Assembly: GCA_026315105.1 (NCBI GenBank)
Contig: CM048744.1
Location: forward strand, 359,353,168 to 359,417,167
Origin: Locusta migratoria
Lineage: Eukaryota > Arthropoda > Insecta > Orthoptera > Acrididae
Reading direction: 5' to 3'
Length of the DNA stretch: 64,000 bases
The notes under the pieces are model-generated. The model was not told where the DNA came from, did not search any database, and worked only from the letters and a program-made list of their open reading frames with translations. Shown piece after piece: positions 21,556 to 32,455 of the stretch (position 1 is its first letter; each line of letters starts with the position of its first letter). The translations under genes and the position numbers were made by a program.

Positions 21556-22116
21556 TAGGGATGGGCAAAAAATCACGTACTCGTGAAAAATCACGGTGAT
21601 TGAAAATTCACTGTTTTCACGGTCGCGGCGATCTGGAATCTGACCGTGATTTCAGTCACGGTCACGGTTGGGTAGCGACTTGCAGGAATAGCAGCGAACA
21701 GCAGTACAAACTACAAAGAGCCATCTGGAGGCTGAAATGAGTACTAAATGCAGCAGCGAATAGCAGGTGTAGCAGCGAATAGTGGAAATGCGAAGAGGAG
21801 GCGAAGGAAGAGAAGCAGCAAAGGCTAAAAGAGCCATCTGTGGGTCGAAATCTGTACTAATATCAATGCAGCAAATAGCGGGTATAGCAGCGAATCACCG
21901 ATAAGCGAAGAACGGGTATAGCAGCGAATCACCGATTAGCGAAGAGAAGGGTGTACCGGCTAAAAACCGATTATGGACAGTGACTAGTTCGCATACACTT
22001 GTGCGTTTTTCCTAGAAAATCGCCAGGGCCCGGCAGGGAGATGTTAAAAACTGAAAAACATATCTCGTCCATTTCGCCGTTCGTCGTCTAAAAGGGTATA
22101 TCTTGTTTCTTCTGAG

Positions 22117-22320
22117 ATGAAGCGATCGAGGACGAGCGAGATGTTTCATTTCACCGCTCTTAATAGCGACTATGCGAAATGTAATTTGTGCGGCATACAG
22201 ATCTCGCATAAAACTTGTATCTCCAACTTGAAGAAGCACCGTGAATAGGCGCATGTAACCGAAATATGCGACGACTTCTTCGAGAGCCATCAAACCTGTG
22301 GTGCCAGAGCAATGTATGTT
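22117..22320 (+). pseudogene. BED zinc-finger exon of a hAT transposase
   Basis: ATG at 22117 opens MKRSRTSEMFHFTALNSDYA, then KCNLCGIQISHKTCISNLKK and H, a BED finger with the CxxC pair and the first His. An in-frame TAG (22246-22248) falls between the two histidines (H-R-E-stop-A-H). The frame then continues VTEICDDFFESHQTCG to a GTATGT donor near 22315. The BED finger binds transposon ends in hAT proteins. The catalytic exons are not found. Confidence 0.75.
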
Positions 22321-23227
22321 GTTGCAATCACATTGTTTTATAAGTAATTAACTTTTGTCTGTACTTTATTTTTAAAACTGCTGTAATAATAGTAGGCGGT
22401 ATGATGTTTTAATACTTCGTTAGTGTGGAAAGGTAGACTCCTTCAGCACTGAGTATTGTTCTAGCAGTAAAGAACGCAGTTGCAGCGTGCAGAGAAACAA
22501 GTAAGCTCTTCACTTATTTGAAATGTGCGCGCTTGCACTCCGCTACGATGTTGGCAATACCAAGTAGTAGCCATTCAGAGTCCGAGTTGTGCGCTCTCTG
22601 CTGCCGTTACCAACGCATGAGCAACTCGAAAAAACATGTGCATAAAATCATTGCGCTGGAATACTGATATCACATTAATTGCTTCAATTATAGTAAAGAT
22701 CTCAGCTTCTTATTTCATATGTATGCATACATTTTGAGTTAAAAGTGTATGGCACTGGAAATGAGACTGCAGTAACTTTTTATTTATTTAAGCATCCAGT
22801 TAGCTGTGCATGATACATCTTAAAAACATATGGCACCTAACAGTAAAACTGATACTATATTACTGTAAGTAATTGAAGCTTGTAAAGTAATATGATAACG
22901 ATTATAGGCCAGTGTATTTAAATAACAGCACACTCTAATAACTGCAGTATCAATTACATTAAAGAAACAAGCTATTAAAATTGAGGGCATATATTCATTG
23001 GCAATGAAATAATACCTACCTTGCAAATAATTTTTACACTTACTAAGAATATTTACTATTCTTTCATTGTCTTGATTTGGTTAGAAAGTTTATTGTACAG
23101 TTATTTTAATCTATGCTTACTATTAACTTATTTGTTGAGATTTACTTTTCTCGGTTCACAACATACCTTTCATAACAACAAAGAGGCGATAAATTAGTTA
23201 CTGGCGGATGAAACATTATAACAAAAG

Positions 23228-25878
23228 TGTTGTTGTTGTTGTTGTTATGGTCTTCAGTCCGGAGACTGGTTTGATGCAGCTCTCCACTCTACCCTATCCT
23301 GAGCAAGCCTTTTCATCTCCTCATAAGAACGGCAACCCACATCCACTTGAATCTGCTTACTATACGAGTCTCTTGGTCTCCCTCTGCGATTTTTACCCCA
23401 CACACTTCCCTCCAATGCTAAATTTACGATTCCCTGATGTCTAAGAATGTGTCCTACCAAGCGATCCCTTCTTTTAGTCAGGGTATGCCAAAAATTCCTT
23501 TTCTCACCAATTCTGTTCAGTACCTCTTCATTAGTTATGCGATCTACCCACCTAATCTTCAGCATTCTTCTGTAGCACCACATTTCGAAAGCCTCTATTC
23601 TCTTCCTGTCTGCACTGCTTATCGTCCATGTTTCACTCCCGTACAAGGCAACACTCCACACAAATGCCTTCAGAAAAGACTTCCTTACCCTTAAATTAAT
23701 ATTCGATGTTAGCAAATTTCTCTTTTTCAAAAATGCTTTTCTTCCCATTGCCATTCTGCATTTTATATCCTCTGTACTGCGACCATCGCATGTTATTTTA
23801 CTACCCAAGTAACAAAACTCATCTACCACCTTCATTGTTTCGTTACCTAATCTAATTCCTTCAGCATCTCCTGATTTTCTAAGACCGCATTCCATTATTT
23901 TTGTTTTGCTCTTGTTAATGTTCATTTTATACGCTCTCTTCAACACACTGTCCATTCCATTCAACTGCTCTTCCAGGTCCTTTGCTGTCTCTGACAGAAT
24001 TACAATGTCATCAGCAAAACGCAATGTTTTTATTTCTTCCCCCTGAACTTTAATCCCTATTCCAAATTTTTCCTTGCTTTCCTTCACCGCCTGCTCGATG
24101 TACAAATTGAATAGCATCGGAGAAAGGCTACAACCCTGTCTTACTCCCTTCCCAACTGATGCTTCCAGTTCGTGCCCTTCGAGTCTAATAACTGCGATCT
24201 GGCTTTTGTACAAGTTGTAAATAACTCGCCTTTCCTTGTATTTTACCCCTGCTGATTTCAGAATTTGAAACAGTGTATTCCAGTCAACATTGTCAAATGC
24301 TTTCTCCAAATCTACAAAAGCTAAAAATGTAGGTTTGCCTTTCCTTAATCTATCTTCTAAGATAAGACGTAAAGTGAGTATTGCCTCCCGGGTTCCTATG
24401 TTCCTTCTGAATCCAAATTGATCTTCCCCGATGTCAGCTTCTACCAGCTTTTCCATTCTCCTGTAGATAATTCGTGTTAAAATTTTGCAACTATGACTTA
24501 TCAAACTGATGGTTCTGTAATTTTCACACCTGTCTGCGCCCGATTTCTTTGGAATGGGGATTATTACATTTTTCTTAAATTCTGAGGGCATTTCGCCTGT
24601 CTCATACATCCTACACACCAGTTCAAATAGTCTTGTCATGGCTGGCTCTCCCAGAGACTTTAGTAGCTCTGAAGGTATGTCATCTACTCCTGGGGCCTTG
24701 TTCTGGCCTAGGTCTTTCAGGGCTCTGTCAAATTCATCTCTCAGTATAGAATCTCCTATTTCATCTTGATCTACTTCCTCTTCCCTTCCCACAACATCGT
24801 CTCTAAGTTCATTTCCTTTGTAGAGCTGCTCTATGTACTCTTTCCACCTTTCAGCTTTCCCTTCTTTGCTGAGAACTGGTTTCCCATCTGAGTTCTTAAT
24901 ATTCGTAGATCTGCTCTTCTTGTCCCCAAATGTCTCTTTTATTTTCCTGTAGGCGGTATCTACTTTTCCCCTTCTTATACATTCTTCTACAGTTTTGCAT
25001 TTGGCTTCTAGCCACTCCTGCTTAGCCATTTTGCACTTTCTGTAAATCTCATTTTTTAGTCGTCTGTACTCCATTATGCCTGATTCATTTACTGCATTTT
25101 TATATTTTCGCCTTTCATCAATTAAATTTAGTATTTCCTGTGATATCCAGGGATTTTTTGTAGGTCTTGCCTTTCTACCTATTTTGTCCTCTGCTGCCTT
25201 CACTATTTCATCTCTCAATGCTACCCATTCCTCTTCTACTGTTTTATTTCCCCCCGTTTCTGTCAATTGTTGCCTAAATCTCCCTCTGAAATTCTCCAGA
25301 ACTTCACTTTCCTTCAATTTATCTAAATCCCATCTCCTTATTTTCCTACCTTTCTGCAGTTTTTTCAGCTTCAGCCTACAGTTCATGACTAACAGGTTAT
25401 GGTCAGAGTCTATATCTGCCCCTGGGTATGTCTTGCAATTTATAACCTGGTTCCGGAATCTATGTTTTACCATTATAAAATCTATCTGATACCTTCCGGT
25501 GTCTCCTGGTCTCTTCCATGTATACAACCTTCTTTTGTGATTCTTAAACCACGTGTTTGTTACGATTAAATCATGTTCCGTGCAAAATTCTACCAGGCGA
25601 CTTCCTCTTTCATTCCTCCTGCCCAGTCCATATTCACCTACTATTTTCCCTTCTCTTCCTTTTCCTACTACCGAATTCCAGTCTCCCATCACAATTAAGT
25701 TTTCCTCTCCTTTAACTGTTTGAATAATTTCCTTTAGCTCCTCATATATTTCTTCGATCTCCTCATCATCGGCAGAGCTAGTTGGCATATAAACCTGTAC
25801 TACCGTTGTCGGTGTTGGCTTCGTATCTATCTTGACAATGATCAAAGTATCTAACTTAATTTTTGTCAGTTCCATGGT
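23228..25878 (-). mobile_element. RTE-clade LINE, 5' truncated
   Basis: 3' end at left: the ORF stop is followed closely by CGGACTGAAGACCATAACAA and an (ACA)n tail (23228-23246), the short-repeat tail typical of RTE elements. 5' end at right: the coding sequence begins abruptly within the endonuclease next to the TCACGG-rich hAT sequence. Related pieces at 28041, 33655 and 41018 share the same tail. Confidence 0.88.
23254..25875 (-). CDS. RTE LINE endonuclease-reverse transcriptase, N-terminally truncated
   Basis: Unbroken 873-codon frame, the longest in the window. It encodes the apurinic-like endonuclease (second half only) and reverse transcriptase used for target-primed retrotransposition. 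Residues 61-70 are IVMGDWNSVV and 155-164 IDSDHNLLVM, the late endonuclease motifs with Asp and His. The first half, with the catalytic Glu, is missing, so the ATG at 25875 is an internal Met. Reverse transcriptase: NKAPGVDDIPSELL near 392, QFGFRRNIGTREAIL near 486, FVDLEKAFDNVDW near 520, GVRQGCSLSP near 578 and the catalytic FADD at 620-623. The C-terminal domain ends with a basic KRRDRLVGHILRH region. The reverse transcriptase has no visible lesion, implying a young insertion, but without a complete endonuclease it is unlikely to be autonomous. Confidence 0.9.
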   Translation of the reverse strand: MELTKIKLDTLIIVKIDTKPTPTTVVQVYMPTSSADDEEIEEIYEELKEIIQTVKGEENLIVMGDWNSVVGKGREGKIVGEYGLGRRNERGSRLVEFCTEHDLIVTNTWFKNHKRRLYTWKRPGDTGRYQIDFIMVKHRFRNQVINCKTYPGADIDSDHNLLVMNCRLKLKKLQKGRKIRRWDLDKLKESEVLENFRGRFRQQLTETGGNKTVEEEWVALRDEIVKAAEDKIGRKARPTKNPWISQEILNLIDERRKYKNAVNESGIMEYRRLKNEIYRKCKMAKQEWLEAKCKTVEECIRRGKVDTAYRKIKETFGDKKSRSTNIKNSDGKPVLSKEGKAERWKEYIEQLYKGNELRDDVVGREEEVDQDEIGDSILRDEFDRALKDLGQNKAPGVDDIPSELLKSLGEPAMTRLFELVCRMYETGEMPSEFKKNVIIPIPKKSGADRCENYRTISLISHSCKILTRIIYRRMEKLVEADIGEDQFGFRRNIGTREAILTLRLILEDRLRKGKPTFLAFVDLEKAFDNVDWNTLFQILKSAGVKYKERRVIYNLYKSQIAVIRLEGHELEASVGKGVRQGCSLSPMLFNLYIEQAVKESKEKFGIGIKVQGEEIKTLRFADDIVILSETAKDLEEQLNGMDSVLKRAYKMNINKSKTKIMECGLRKSGDAEGIRLGNETMKVVDEFCYLGSKITCDGRSTEDIKCRMAMGRKAFLKKRNLLTSNINLRVRKSFLKAFVWSVALYGSETWTISSADRKRIEAFEMWCYRRMLKIRWVDRITNEEVLNRIGEKRNFWHTLTKRRDRLVGHILRHQGIVNLALEGSVWGKNRRGRPRDSYSKQIQVDVGCRSYEEMKRLAQDRVEWRAASNQSPD

Positions 25879-26252
25879 AAATCATACAAGTCGCCGGAAT
25901 CGCGGCGATTCAATCACGGAAATTGCGAAAAGAGCAGAAATCACGAAATAGCGGAAAGAGCTGAAATCACGGAATAGCGGGAGGAGTAGAAATCGCGGAG
26001 GGATACATGTCGTGAAAACCTCAAACAGTGATTCTAAACCGTGATTAATCACGGTTTAGAATCACGGTGATTTAAAAGTAGCAATCACGGAAATCACTGT
26101 TAGCGGAAAATCACGGTTTAGCCCATCTCTACTAGGTAGACAGCCCGTGTGAGCACGGCTTAATTTGACGCTTCGCAACGTGAAGTTGCGCCACAGAATA
26201 AGGAGTATACAGAAAGGAAACTCCCGCTGCAGTCTGTCGTCCAAAATTTAGT

Positions 26253-26262
26253 GCGCATGCGC
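26253..26262. promoter_or_regulatory. NRF-1-like palindrome GCGCATGCGC
   Basis: Lies 61 bases inside the left end of the P-like element and about 200 bases upstream of the THAP exon, where its promoter would be expected. Sequence match only. Confidence 0.4.
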
Positions 26263-26449
26263 GGAATCGGCCATCTTGAAAAGCAGTAAACATGTGATCA
26301 CTCCCTACTCTGTGGCGTGGTAATGCGCCGTCTTTGCTTGTTAATTGTGTATTTTAACAGCCTGAATCGCATAAACGTAAACAAGTATTTGGTACAGTGC
26401 AGTGCAGTGAAAAGAAAGAACTGTGTATCAGTAGTTGGAGCTGTTCAGT

Positions 26450-26569
26450 TTTTATTACGAGCAGCAATAAAAGAAAAGGCGGCCGATGGTGTTCAGCACC
26501 TAATTGCCGCAATAATTCGAATACAAATAAGGATATAAGTTTCTTCACCTTCCCAAAAGATGCTGAGCA
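26450..26569 (+). pseudogene. THAP-domain exon
   Basis: The frame reads SSNKRKGGRWCSAPNCRNNS, then NTNKDISFFTFPKDAEQ, and stops at a GTAAGT donor (26570). W-C-S-x-P-N-C and the SFFxFPKD block are the start of a C2CH THAP DNA-binding domain. No in-frame Met is close, so the start is lost or lies in an upstream exon. P-type transposases begin with this domain. Confidence 0.72.
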
Positions 26570-27486
26570 GTAAGTGAACGTCGCTATATGTGTAGTGAAA
26601 GTTAAATGTTATCAGTTTCGAATGAGAGCAATGTGTGCATAATTATTAAAAGTAGCCTTGCTTCTTCTCTTGCTGTTGCTGCAGCAGTTCAACAGCATTG
26701 AAATGTTGAAGTACATTTATATTTTATAAGTTTAACGTTGCAGGGAATAATATAAAATGAATGACCAAGAATAGTGCGTAAGTAGGCACAAAAATTTTAC
26801 TTACGGCATTGGAGGCCTAGTGTGCTAATGTTGGCAACGAATGCTCTTCGAATACTCAAACAAATAGATTAAGGGGAATAATTATTTTATGCTGTTCCTG
26901 CTCTGTGGTTGACAGATTCCTCTATATGCCCTTCTCCGATCAGTAAATTAATGAGATACTCCTAAAGCAAATAAACTTTTATATATGCCCAGACGTCATT
27001 AGTTCTGTGTAATCACGTTGTACTGCTAAGTGACTCAATATTTTGTGCGAATTTATTCGTGTCAAATAAAACCTGGAAGTTGTATAGTCACTTTCTTGTT
27101 TATAACTAATTTCCCAAACATAGCTCCGCGTTATTTGGGATTTTTCTAGAGATAAGCACCAAATAAAACGATCATCGATTCCACCGTACATTTTCGTAGT
27201 TGTATTAAAGTTTAGGCCTATCTTTTTTTTTCGTTGGATTACAATTAGGTGCAAGAAGAGGGCGCAAAATAGATGCGAGCATAATGAAAAGCCGTTTCCT
27301 TTCGTAAAAGTCGGAGAGATTAGCTGCAGTTCGTAAAAAGTCCATTTCCAGCCAAAGAACTAAGTTGCTATAGTTCCGGTTTTACTGCTTTTCAATATGG
27401 CGTCGAGCGCAACGCCTGGTAACATACACATCAAAGGCGCCGCCCTCAGCTTTCCCTTCTGTATGCTCCCTATTCTGTGGTTGCGC

Positions 27487-28040
27487 GCTGTGCCATCAGC
27501 AGCTCGTCGGCCACTCCACGTACGTCTTCACGTGCAACTGCAGGCCACCCCTGCGTGTGTTGTGTCGGCGAGGTGGCGTGACGGCGCTGCACCTGCAGGC
27601 TATTAGACTAGCCGCAGCTGACACGGCAGACACGGCACGCTGCCACAGACCACCTGACTCACCGCCGCTCCTCCCCCCCCCCTACCACCCAGGCAACCCT
27701 TCCACCACTGCAGCGGCAGCGGCCGCCATAAATTAACGCTAACGGTTTGCAGGGCCGCCACCGGCCACTGCGGGAAAAAACACTCCACTCGCAGCTGCTC
27801 GTCTGCCCGAAGCAGCGAACAAACTGATATACTGACAAGCATTCAGAAAGTATACTTGTGCGCAGTGCGCTATCACGGGGGGGGGGGGGGGGGGGGGGAG
27901 GGAGAGGGGGGGACAAATGTCTAATGGGGCTGAAGCCCCCCCCCCCCCCCCGATTTATTTTTATTTATTTATTTATTTATTTTTTTTTAGGTAAGTCGCC
28001 ACCGGATATTTGAAATAGTACATATGTAATTATTTACAGG
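27487..28040. other. GC-rich interval with G and C runs
   Basis: GC-rich (27490-27870), then a poly(G) run of about 20 (27879-27898), GGGCTGAAGCCCC and a poly(C) run (27938-27952), then (TTTA)n (27955-27985). The overlapping ORFs are translations of these runs. No gene is supported. Confidence 0.5.
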
Positions 28041-28695
28041 ATGGGAAATTTGGTAGAAGCCGACATAGGGGAACATCAGTTTGGGTTCAGGAGAAATGTA
28101 CGAACACGGGAGGCAATACTCACTTCACGGCTTATCCTAGAAGATAGATTAAGGAAAGACAAACCTACATTTCTAGCTTTTGTAGATTTGGAGAAGGTTT
28201 TTGACAATGTTGATTGGAATAAACTCTTTCAAGTTCTGAAGCAAGCAGGAGTTAAATATAGGGAACGTAAGGTTATTTACAATTTGTACAAAAACCAGAC
28301 ATCGGTTGTCAGAGTTGAAGGGCATGAAAGGGATGCAGTTGTTGGGAAGGGAGTAAGACAGGGTTGTGGCCTTTCTCCATTGTTATTCAATTTGTACATT
28401 GAGCAAGCTATAAAGGAAAGCAAGGAAAGCAATTTGGAGAATTAATTAAAGTTCAGGATGAAGAATTAAAAACATTGTGTTTTGCCAACAACATAGTAAT
28501 TCTGCCAGAGACAGCAAAGGACCTGGAAGAGCAGCTGAACGGAATGGACAGTGTGCTGAAAGGTGCATATAAGATTAACATTAACAACAGTAAAACAAGG
28601 GTAATCGAGTGCAGTCTAAGAAAATCAGGTGATGCTCAAGGAATTAGATTAGGTAACGAAACAATAAAGGAGGTAGATGAGTTGCAGTATTTGTA
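28041..28695 (+). pseudogene. RTE reverse transcriptase fragment
   Basis: Homologous to residues about 476-718 of the RTE ORF at 23254-25875. It opens MGNLVEADIGEHQFGFRRNV, contains FVDLEKVFDNVDWNKLFQVL and GVRQGCGLSPLLFNLYIEQ, loses frame near 28440, and resumes at CFANNIVILPETAKDLEE. The catalytic FADD has become FANN. The match ends at DELQYL. 5' and 3' truncated; a poly(A) run follows at 28731-28757. Confidence 0.88.
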
Positions 28696-28730
28696 GAACA
28701 AGTAAATTTGAATAACGTTCCAGTCCTTAC

Positions 28731-28761
<31 letters not shown>

Positions 28762-28840
28762 TTCAGATACGCACACTTCTTATTGAAAGTCAAAAGCATT
28801 AAGGATCTAGAGTCCTCTCTCGGTAGCGGTGGAATTGATA

Positions 28841-29275
28841 GACATCTACACAGGATACTCTGTAAATCACATTTAACTGCCTGACAGAGGGTTCATCGGA
28901 CCACTTTTATACTATTTATCTCCCATTCCATTCCCGAATAGCACGCGGGAAGAAAGAACACCTGAATCTCTCTGTTCGAGCTCTGATTTCAGGTATTTAT
29001 TCAGGTGATATTTTCTACCTCTGTAAGTGGGAGGCAACAATATATTTTCGCATTCGGTGGAGAATGTTGACGATCGTAGTTTCGTAAGTAGCCCACGTCG
29101 CAGCGATAAACGCCTTTGTTCTAATGATTCCCATCCCAGATCCTGTATCATTTCCGTGACGCTGTCTCCCCTGTATCAAGACAATACAAAACAAGCCGCC
29201 CTTCTTTCGACTCTTTCGATGTCCTCCGACAAACCCATATGATAAGTGTCGCACAGAGGGCAGCAAGACCAGATA
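28841..29275 (-). pseudogene. Jockey/CR1-group LINE 3' fragment
   Basis: Near-identical in layout to 59590-59860: TCTACACAGGATACTC, CTGACAGAGGGTTCATCG, CCCATTCCATTCCCGAATAG and CGCGGGAAGAAAGAACACC. The - strand encodes the C-terminal end of the reverse transcriptase protein (EIRARTE and SFFPRAI type residues). It borders the ZMYM1-like hAT remnant. Confidence 0.75.
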
Positions 29276-29324
29276 AAACAGGAGGAATCTCACTATTATT
29301 GATGCTGTCCTTTTTCTATCTAAG

Positions 29325-30804
29325 GAAGGAAGTCCTTTTAGAGGAACAAAAGAAGATGGTGATCCACAGAGCGGCAAATTTCTAAATACAATTGGTCTCA
29401 TAGCATACTATAGTTTCCCCCTTCGTCTGCGTATTGAACGCCACAAGAAAGGCCAGATTAACTATTTTTACAAAAATATACAAGATTTGTTCCGTGACTT
29501 GATTGCTGACAAAATAAAACAAGATATAATTAAAGATATTTTAGCTGCTAAATACTTTTCACTGATGTTTGCACTCCAGATATCAGCCACAATGCGCAGA
29601 TGATACAAGTAATTCGATATGTCAAGTCGAATGACTCAGAGGTTGTGGAAAGCTTTACTGACTTTTTTACAGTTACAGACAGAACAGGAGAAGGCCTTAG
29701 TCAAGAGATACTGCAAAAATTGGAACAAGATGGGTTGAACATTAAGTACTGCAGGGAGCAGTCTCATGACAATGGGGCAAACAGGGCTGGAAAGTACAAA
29801 GGGGTCCAGTCAAGAATACTTCAAAAGAATGAACTGGCCTATTTCGTACCATGTGCTGCTCACTCTTTAAATTTAGTGGGAGCAAATTCAGCAGACATTC
29901 AGCAAGACTAGGTGATCTGCAAGAGTAGATGCGGCTGAAGCTGTTTACAAGCATTTTCATAAAATTTTGAAGGCCCCGGAAGAAACTGAAACTTCTAAAT
30001 TGTCAACACCAGAAACAAAATCAGAGACAAGATCTATGACAAAACTCAAATTCATTACTTTAACTTGTTTCTGGTATGCAGTATTAAAATTGCTCATGTT
30101 AATCTGTTTCTGCGAAGTTAATACTTTACAATTGATAAAGCTTTTGGGCTTTCTCAAAACTTCACGGGATGCTTGTACCTGTGAAGCTATTTCTGAGGCC
30201 AAAGTGATAGCAGAAGATAATGAGGTATGAACGGTATTCTCCGGAAAAAAAAGGATTCGAAGAAAGAAGAAAATGGCCGATGAGCTTTGTGAGGATGAAC
30301 ATTCACAGAAAAAATAAGGAATTATTGACAGAGCTTAGTACCAGGTTTGCCGCACTTCAGAAAATTGGTGCAAAAATTAGTTTTATGTGTGGTGTGCAAA
30401 TTCGAGAAATGGAAGTGGAGGACTTGAAGGCCGAAGCAGCGGAACTGGCAGAAGATCTTAGCGAGGAAGTACTTGAAGTTGAAAGTTTCAGACAACATGC
30501 GCTGGCAATGGAGCCTTGCCAGATTCCATTGCATCATCAACGTTAAGTTTAATTTATGAAAATAAATTGGTAGAGGGGTATCCCAACCTTACTACAGCGT
30601 TAAAATATATCTTACCATTATAGTTTCTTTTCGTCTAGAGAGAGAAGTTTCAGCGAGCTGAAACTAATTAAATACACTTGAGAAGCACGACTGCTTAACA
30701 AATCTGAGTATAATATCCATAGAGCACAAACGAGCTGCTTCTATAAACTATGATGATATCAAAAACAGTTTTGCAGCAAAAAAAGCTCGAAAAGCGAAAT
30801 TTTG
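29325..30804 (+). pseudogene. ZMYM1-like hAT transposase, decayed
   Basis: The blocks occur in the expected order for zinc-finger MYM-type 1-like hAT proteins: FRGTKEDGDPQSGKFLNTI, KIKQDIIKDILAAKYFSLMF, ISHNAQMIQVIRYVKSND, TGEGLSQEILQKLEQDG, SHDNGANRAGKYKGVQSRI and FVPCAAHSLNLVGANSA. After many frame changes come LIYENKLVEGYPNLTTALKY, ERSFSELKLIK and NYDDIKNSFAAKKARKAKF, the dimerisation end. The CAAHSLNLV block and ERSFS are diagnostic. The N-terminal TTF finger is absent. Old pseudogene. Confidence 0.82.
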
Positions 30805-31043
30805 AATTGATTTTTGTACGATGAGTAATCTTGTAATATTTTTGTATGTATTAAAATTGTTCTGTTATCCTTTGATCTTAATTTAGTCAATAAAATAAGT
30901 TCATGTTGTGAGATTGTGACATTTATTTAGAAATATGTAACCCAATTAGCGTTAGAAAGTCGATTATTACAGGGGGGAGGGTGAAAGAAGGGGCGGCAAA
31001 TTTAAGCTTGCCCCCCTTGGCAAATGTCCTAGATCCGGTCCTG
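29325..31043 (+). mobile_element. hAT element, ZMYM1-like, 5' truncated
   Basis: A coding remnant is followed by a right end reading GGCAAATGTCCTAGATCCGG then TCCTG (31043), the usual form of this hAT group, whose ends begin CAGGACCGGATC. A G/C-rich block CAGGGGGGAGGG precedes it. The left end is missing; the remnant abuts a LINE fragment. Confidence 0.65.
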
Positions 31044-32354
31044 TACCTTGTCAGGTATCTTATGAAACCAAAGAAATACAATGTTGAGCTGTTATTAGGT
31101 TATTACATATTTTACGGCACTACATACCTCCCCTAATGTAAAAAGAATCTCAAAATCAATATGAACGATACTATTCGCACTCATCTAACACTGCATTCAG
31201 AAACGTAGCTTGCCGGCCGCTTGGAGCGCTGCTGTCGCAGTGTATAACAAAATTCTGCGGGAGCGTAGTGACGGTGAATGTTACGCTGTGACTATAGTGT
31301 GATTAAAACTACTCGCTAGTTGACAATTCACGCACTGGAGGTGCTTTCCTCCAATCACAGAGTTCAACGTCACGCCAGAACCGTCCCCCGTTGCCAAACC
31401 GCCAAAACAACTGGTTAATTCACTTCCATTTCCTTGCTGGCTCTCTTTCTTCGTTTGTTTTGTTTCCGATTCACAGGCCTTTTTTTATTTCGCATTTCAT
31501 TACTAACATGAACAGCGGTGCAAACGAAATACGTACGCATAAACAGCTCTAAGCACACACCACTGGATCCTTCCGTACAATCAGTGATTTAACGTCACGT
31601 ATTCAAGTATTATAGGACAGATGTCAGCTAACATTAGATGATTTACATGAAACTGGGCTCTTCGAAGGCTACAATCACTGTTTTAGTGCGTTATTAGCGT
31701 CGCTTAGACGCCTTCACGAATTTTACTGCGCAGCACATTGGTAGAGTATTAGCTGCCCGCACACAAGATCAAGATTTTGCACCCTATCAGATGCGATCAT
31801 TTTCATTTCTAAATCGAAAGTATTTTGATAGTTACTTTCATTAAATTAATTTGTGTGATTGAATTTTTTAACATGCAAAGTAATATTATGCAAAGATCTA
31901 GAATTTTTTATTTATTTGTTTGTTTTCATGACCGGTTTCGTCACGCTTAGGTACAGTCTCCTGCCCTTAACAGAAGTACTCGACGTAAATGTTGTAAGAT
32001 AACAAAACCAGGAAATGGTATCAAAATGTGTCGAAATCGCTCATCAAAACAAATACATTTTTTGTGCCATCTTGGCATAATTATGTTTGATCGCCTATCC
32101 CCAACATGAGCAAAATAAGTGATTTTTTAAGTTTTTACGTCGTTCTCGTAATAGTATTGACCCACAGAAAAAAAGCTCGACATGAAAAAAAGTAAATAAA
32201 TACATAAAATAAATAGTGCTTTTTAAACTATCGTTCTTTGTTTTGTTCTCCTATCAGATCATTTTATGTGCACATTCAATTTTTATGAGACAGCACGTTT
32301 ACGAGTCGTAGCGTGGCTGCCTAATATAGGGGGCAGTGGCCGCAACATGGCAAT
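31044..32354. other. Unassigned interval
   Basis: No gene supported. GACCGGTTTCGTCACGC (31930) on the - strand is a diverged member of the foldback motif. Otherwise AT-rich with no ORF above 60 codons. Confidence 0.4.
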
Positions 32355-32364
32355 GCGCATGCGC
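32355..32364. promoter_or_regulatory. NRF-1-like palindrome GCGCATGCGC
   Basis: About 90 bases upstream of the candidate exon at 32456. It lies in a locally GC-rich patch (32300-32530), unlike the surrounding AT-rich DNA. Confidence 0.4.
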
Positions 32365-32455
32365 GGCTGAGGTTCAACTTCTCTTCTGAACCCCTTGGAG
32401 GCAGCATATAGGCTCCCGCGAGAGGGAGGGGCGAGGGGAATCACCGCTTGTAACA

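Larger units (their letters stand above)
21556..26131 (+). mobile_element. hAT element split by an RTE LINE
   Basis: Perfect 8-bp duplication CTAGGTAG (21548-21555 and 26132-26139). The ends are TAGGGATGGGCAAAAAATCA (left) and TAGAGATGGGCTAAACCGTG (right, on the - strand). The subterminal regions are full of TCACGG and AAATCACG repeats. A tandem block of AGCGAATCACCGATTAGCG units lies around 21867-21950. A BED-finger exon (22117) gives the transposase start. An RTE LINE occupies 23228-25878, so about 1.9 kb belongs to the hAT. Confidence 0.9.
26192..27479 (+). mobile_element. P-like/THAP transposon, internally deleted
   Basis: The ends read CACAGAATAAGGAGTATACA (left) and CACAGAATAGGGAGCATACA (right, - strand), matching over about 30 bases. 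A second internal inverted repeat, CATCTTGAAAAGCAGTAAA (from 26272) against CATATTGAAAAGCAGTAAA on the - strand (27381-27399), recalls the subterminal inverted repeats of P elements. It is flanked by GTTGCGC (26185-26191 and 27480-27486), one base short of the usual 8-bp P duplication. One THAP exon is present and no catalytic part. Confidence 0.8.

Noticed and set aside
23208..25489. + strand ORFs over the RTE region
   Set aside because: Complementary-strand shadows of the 873-codon RTE frame.
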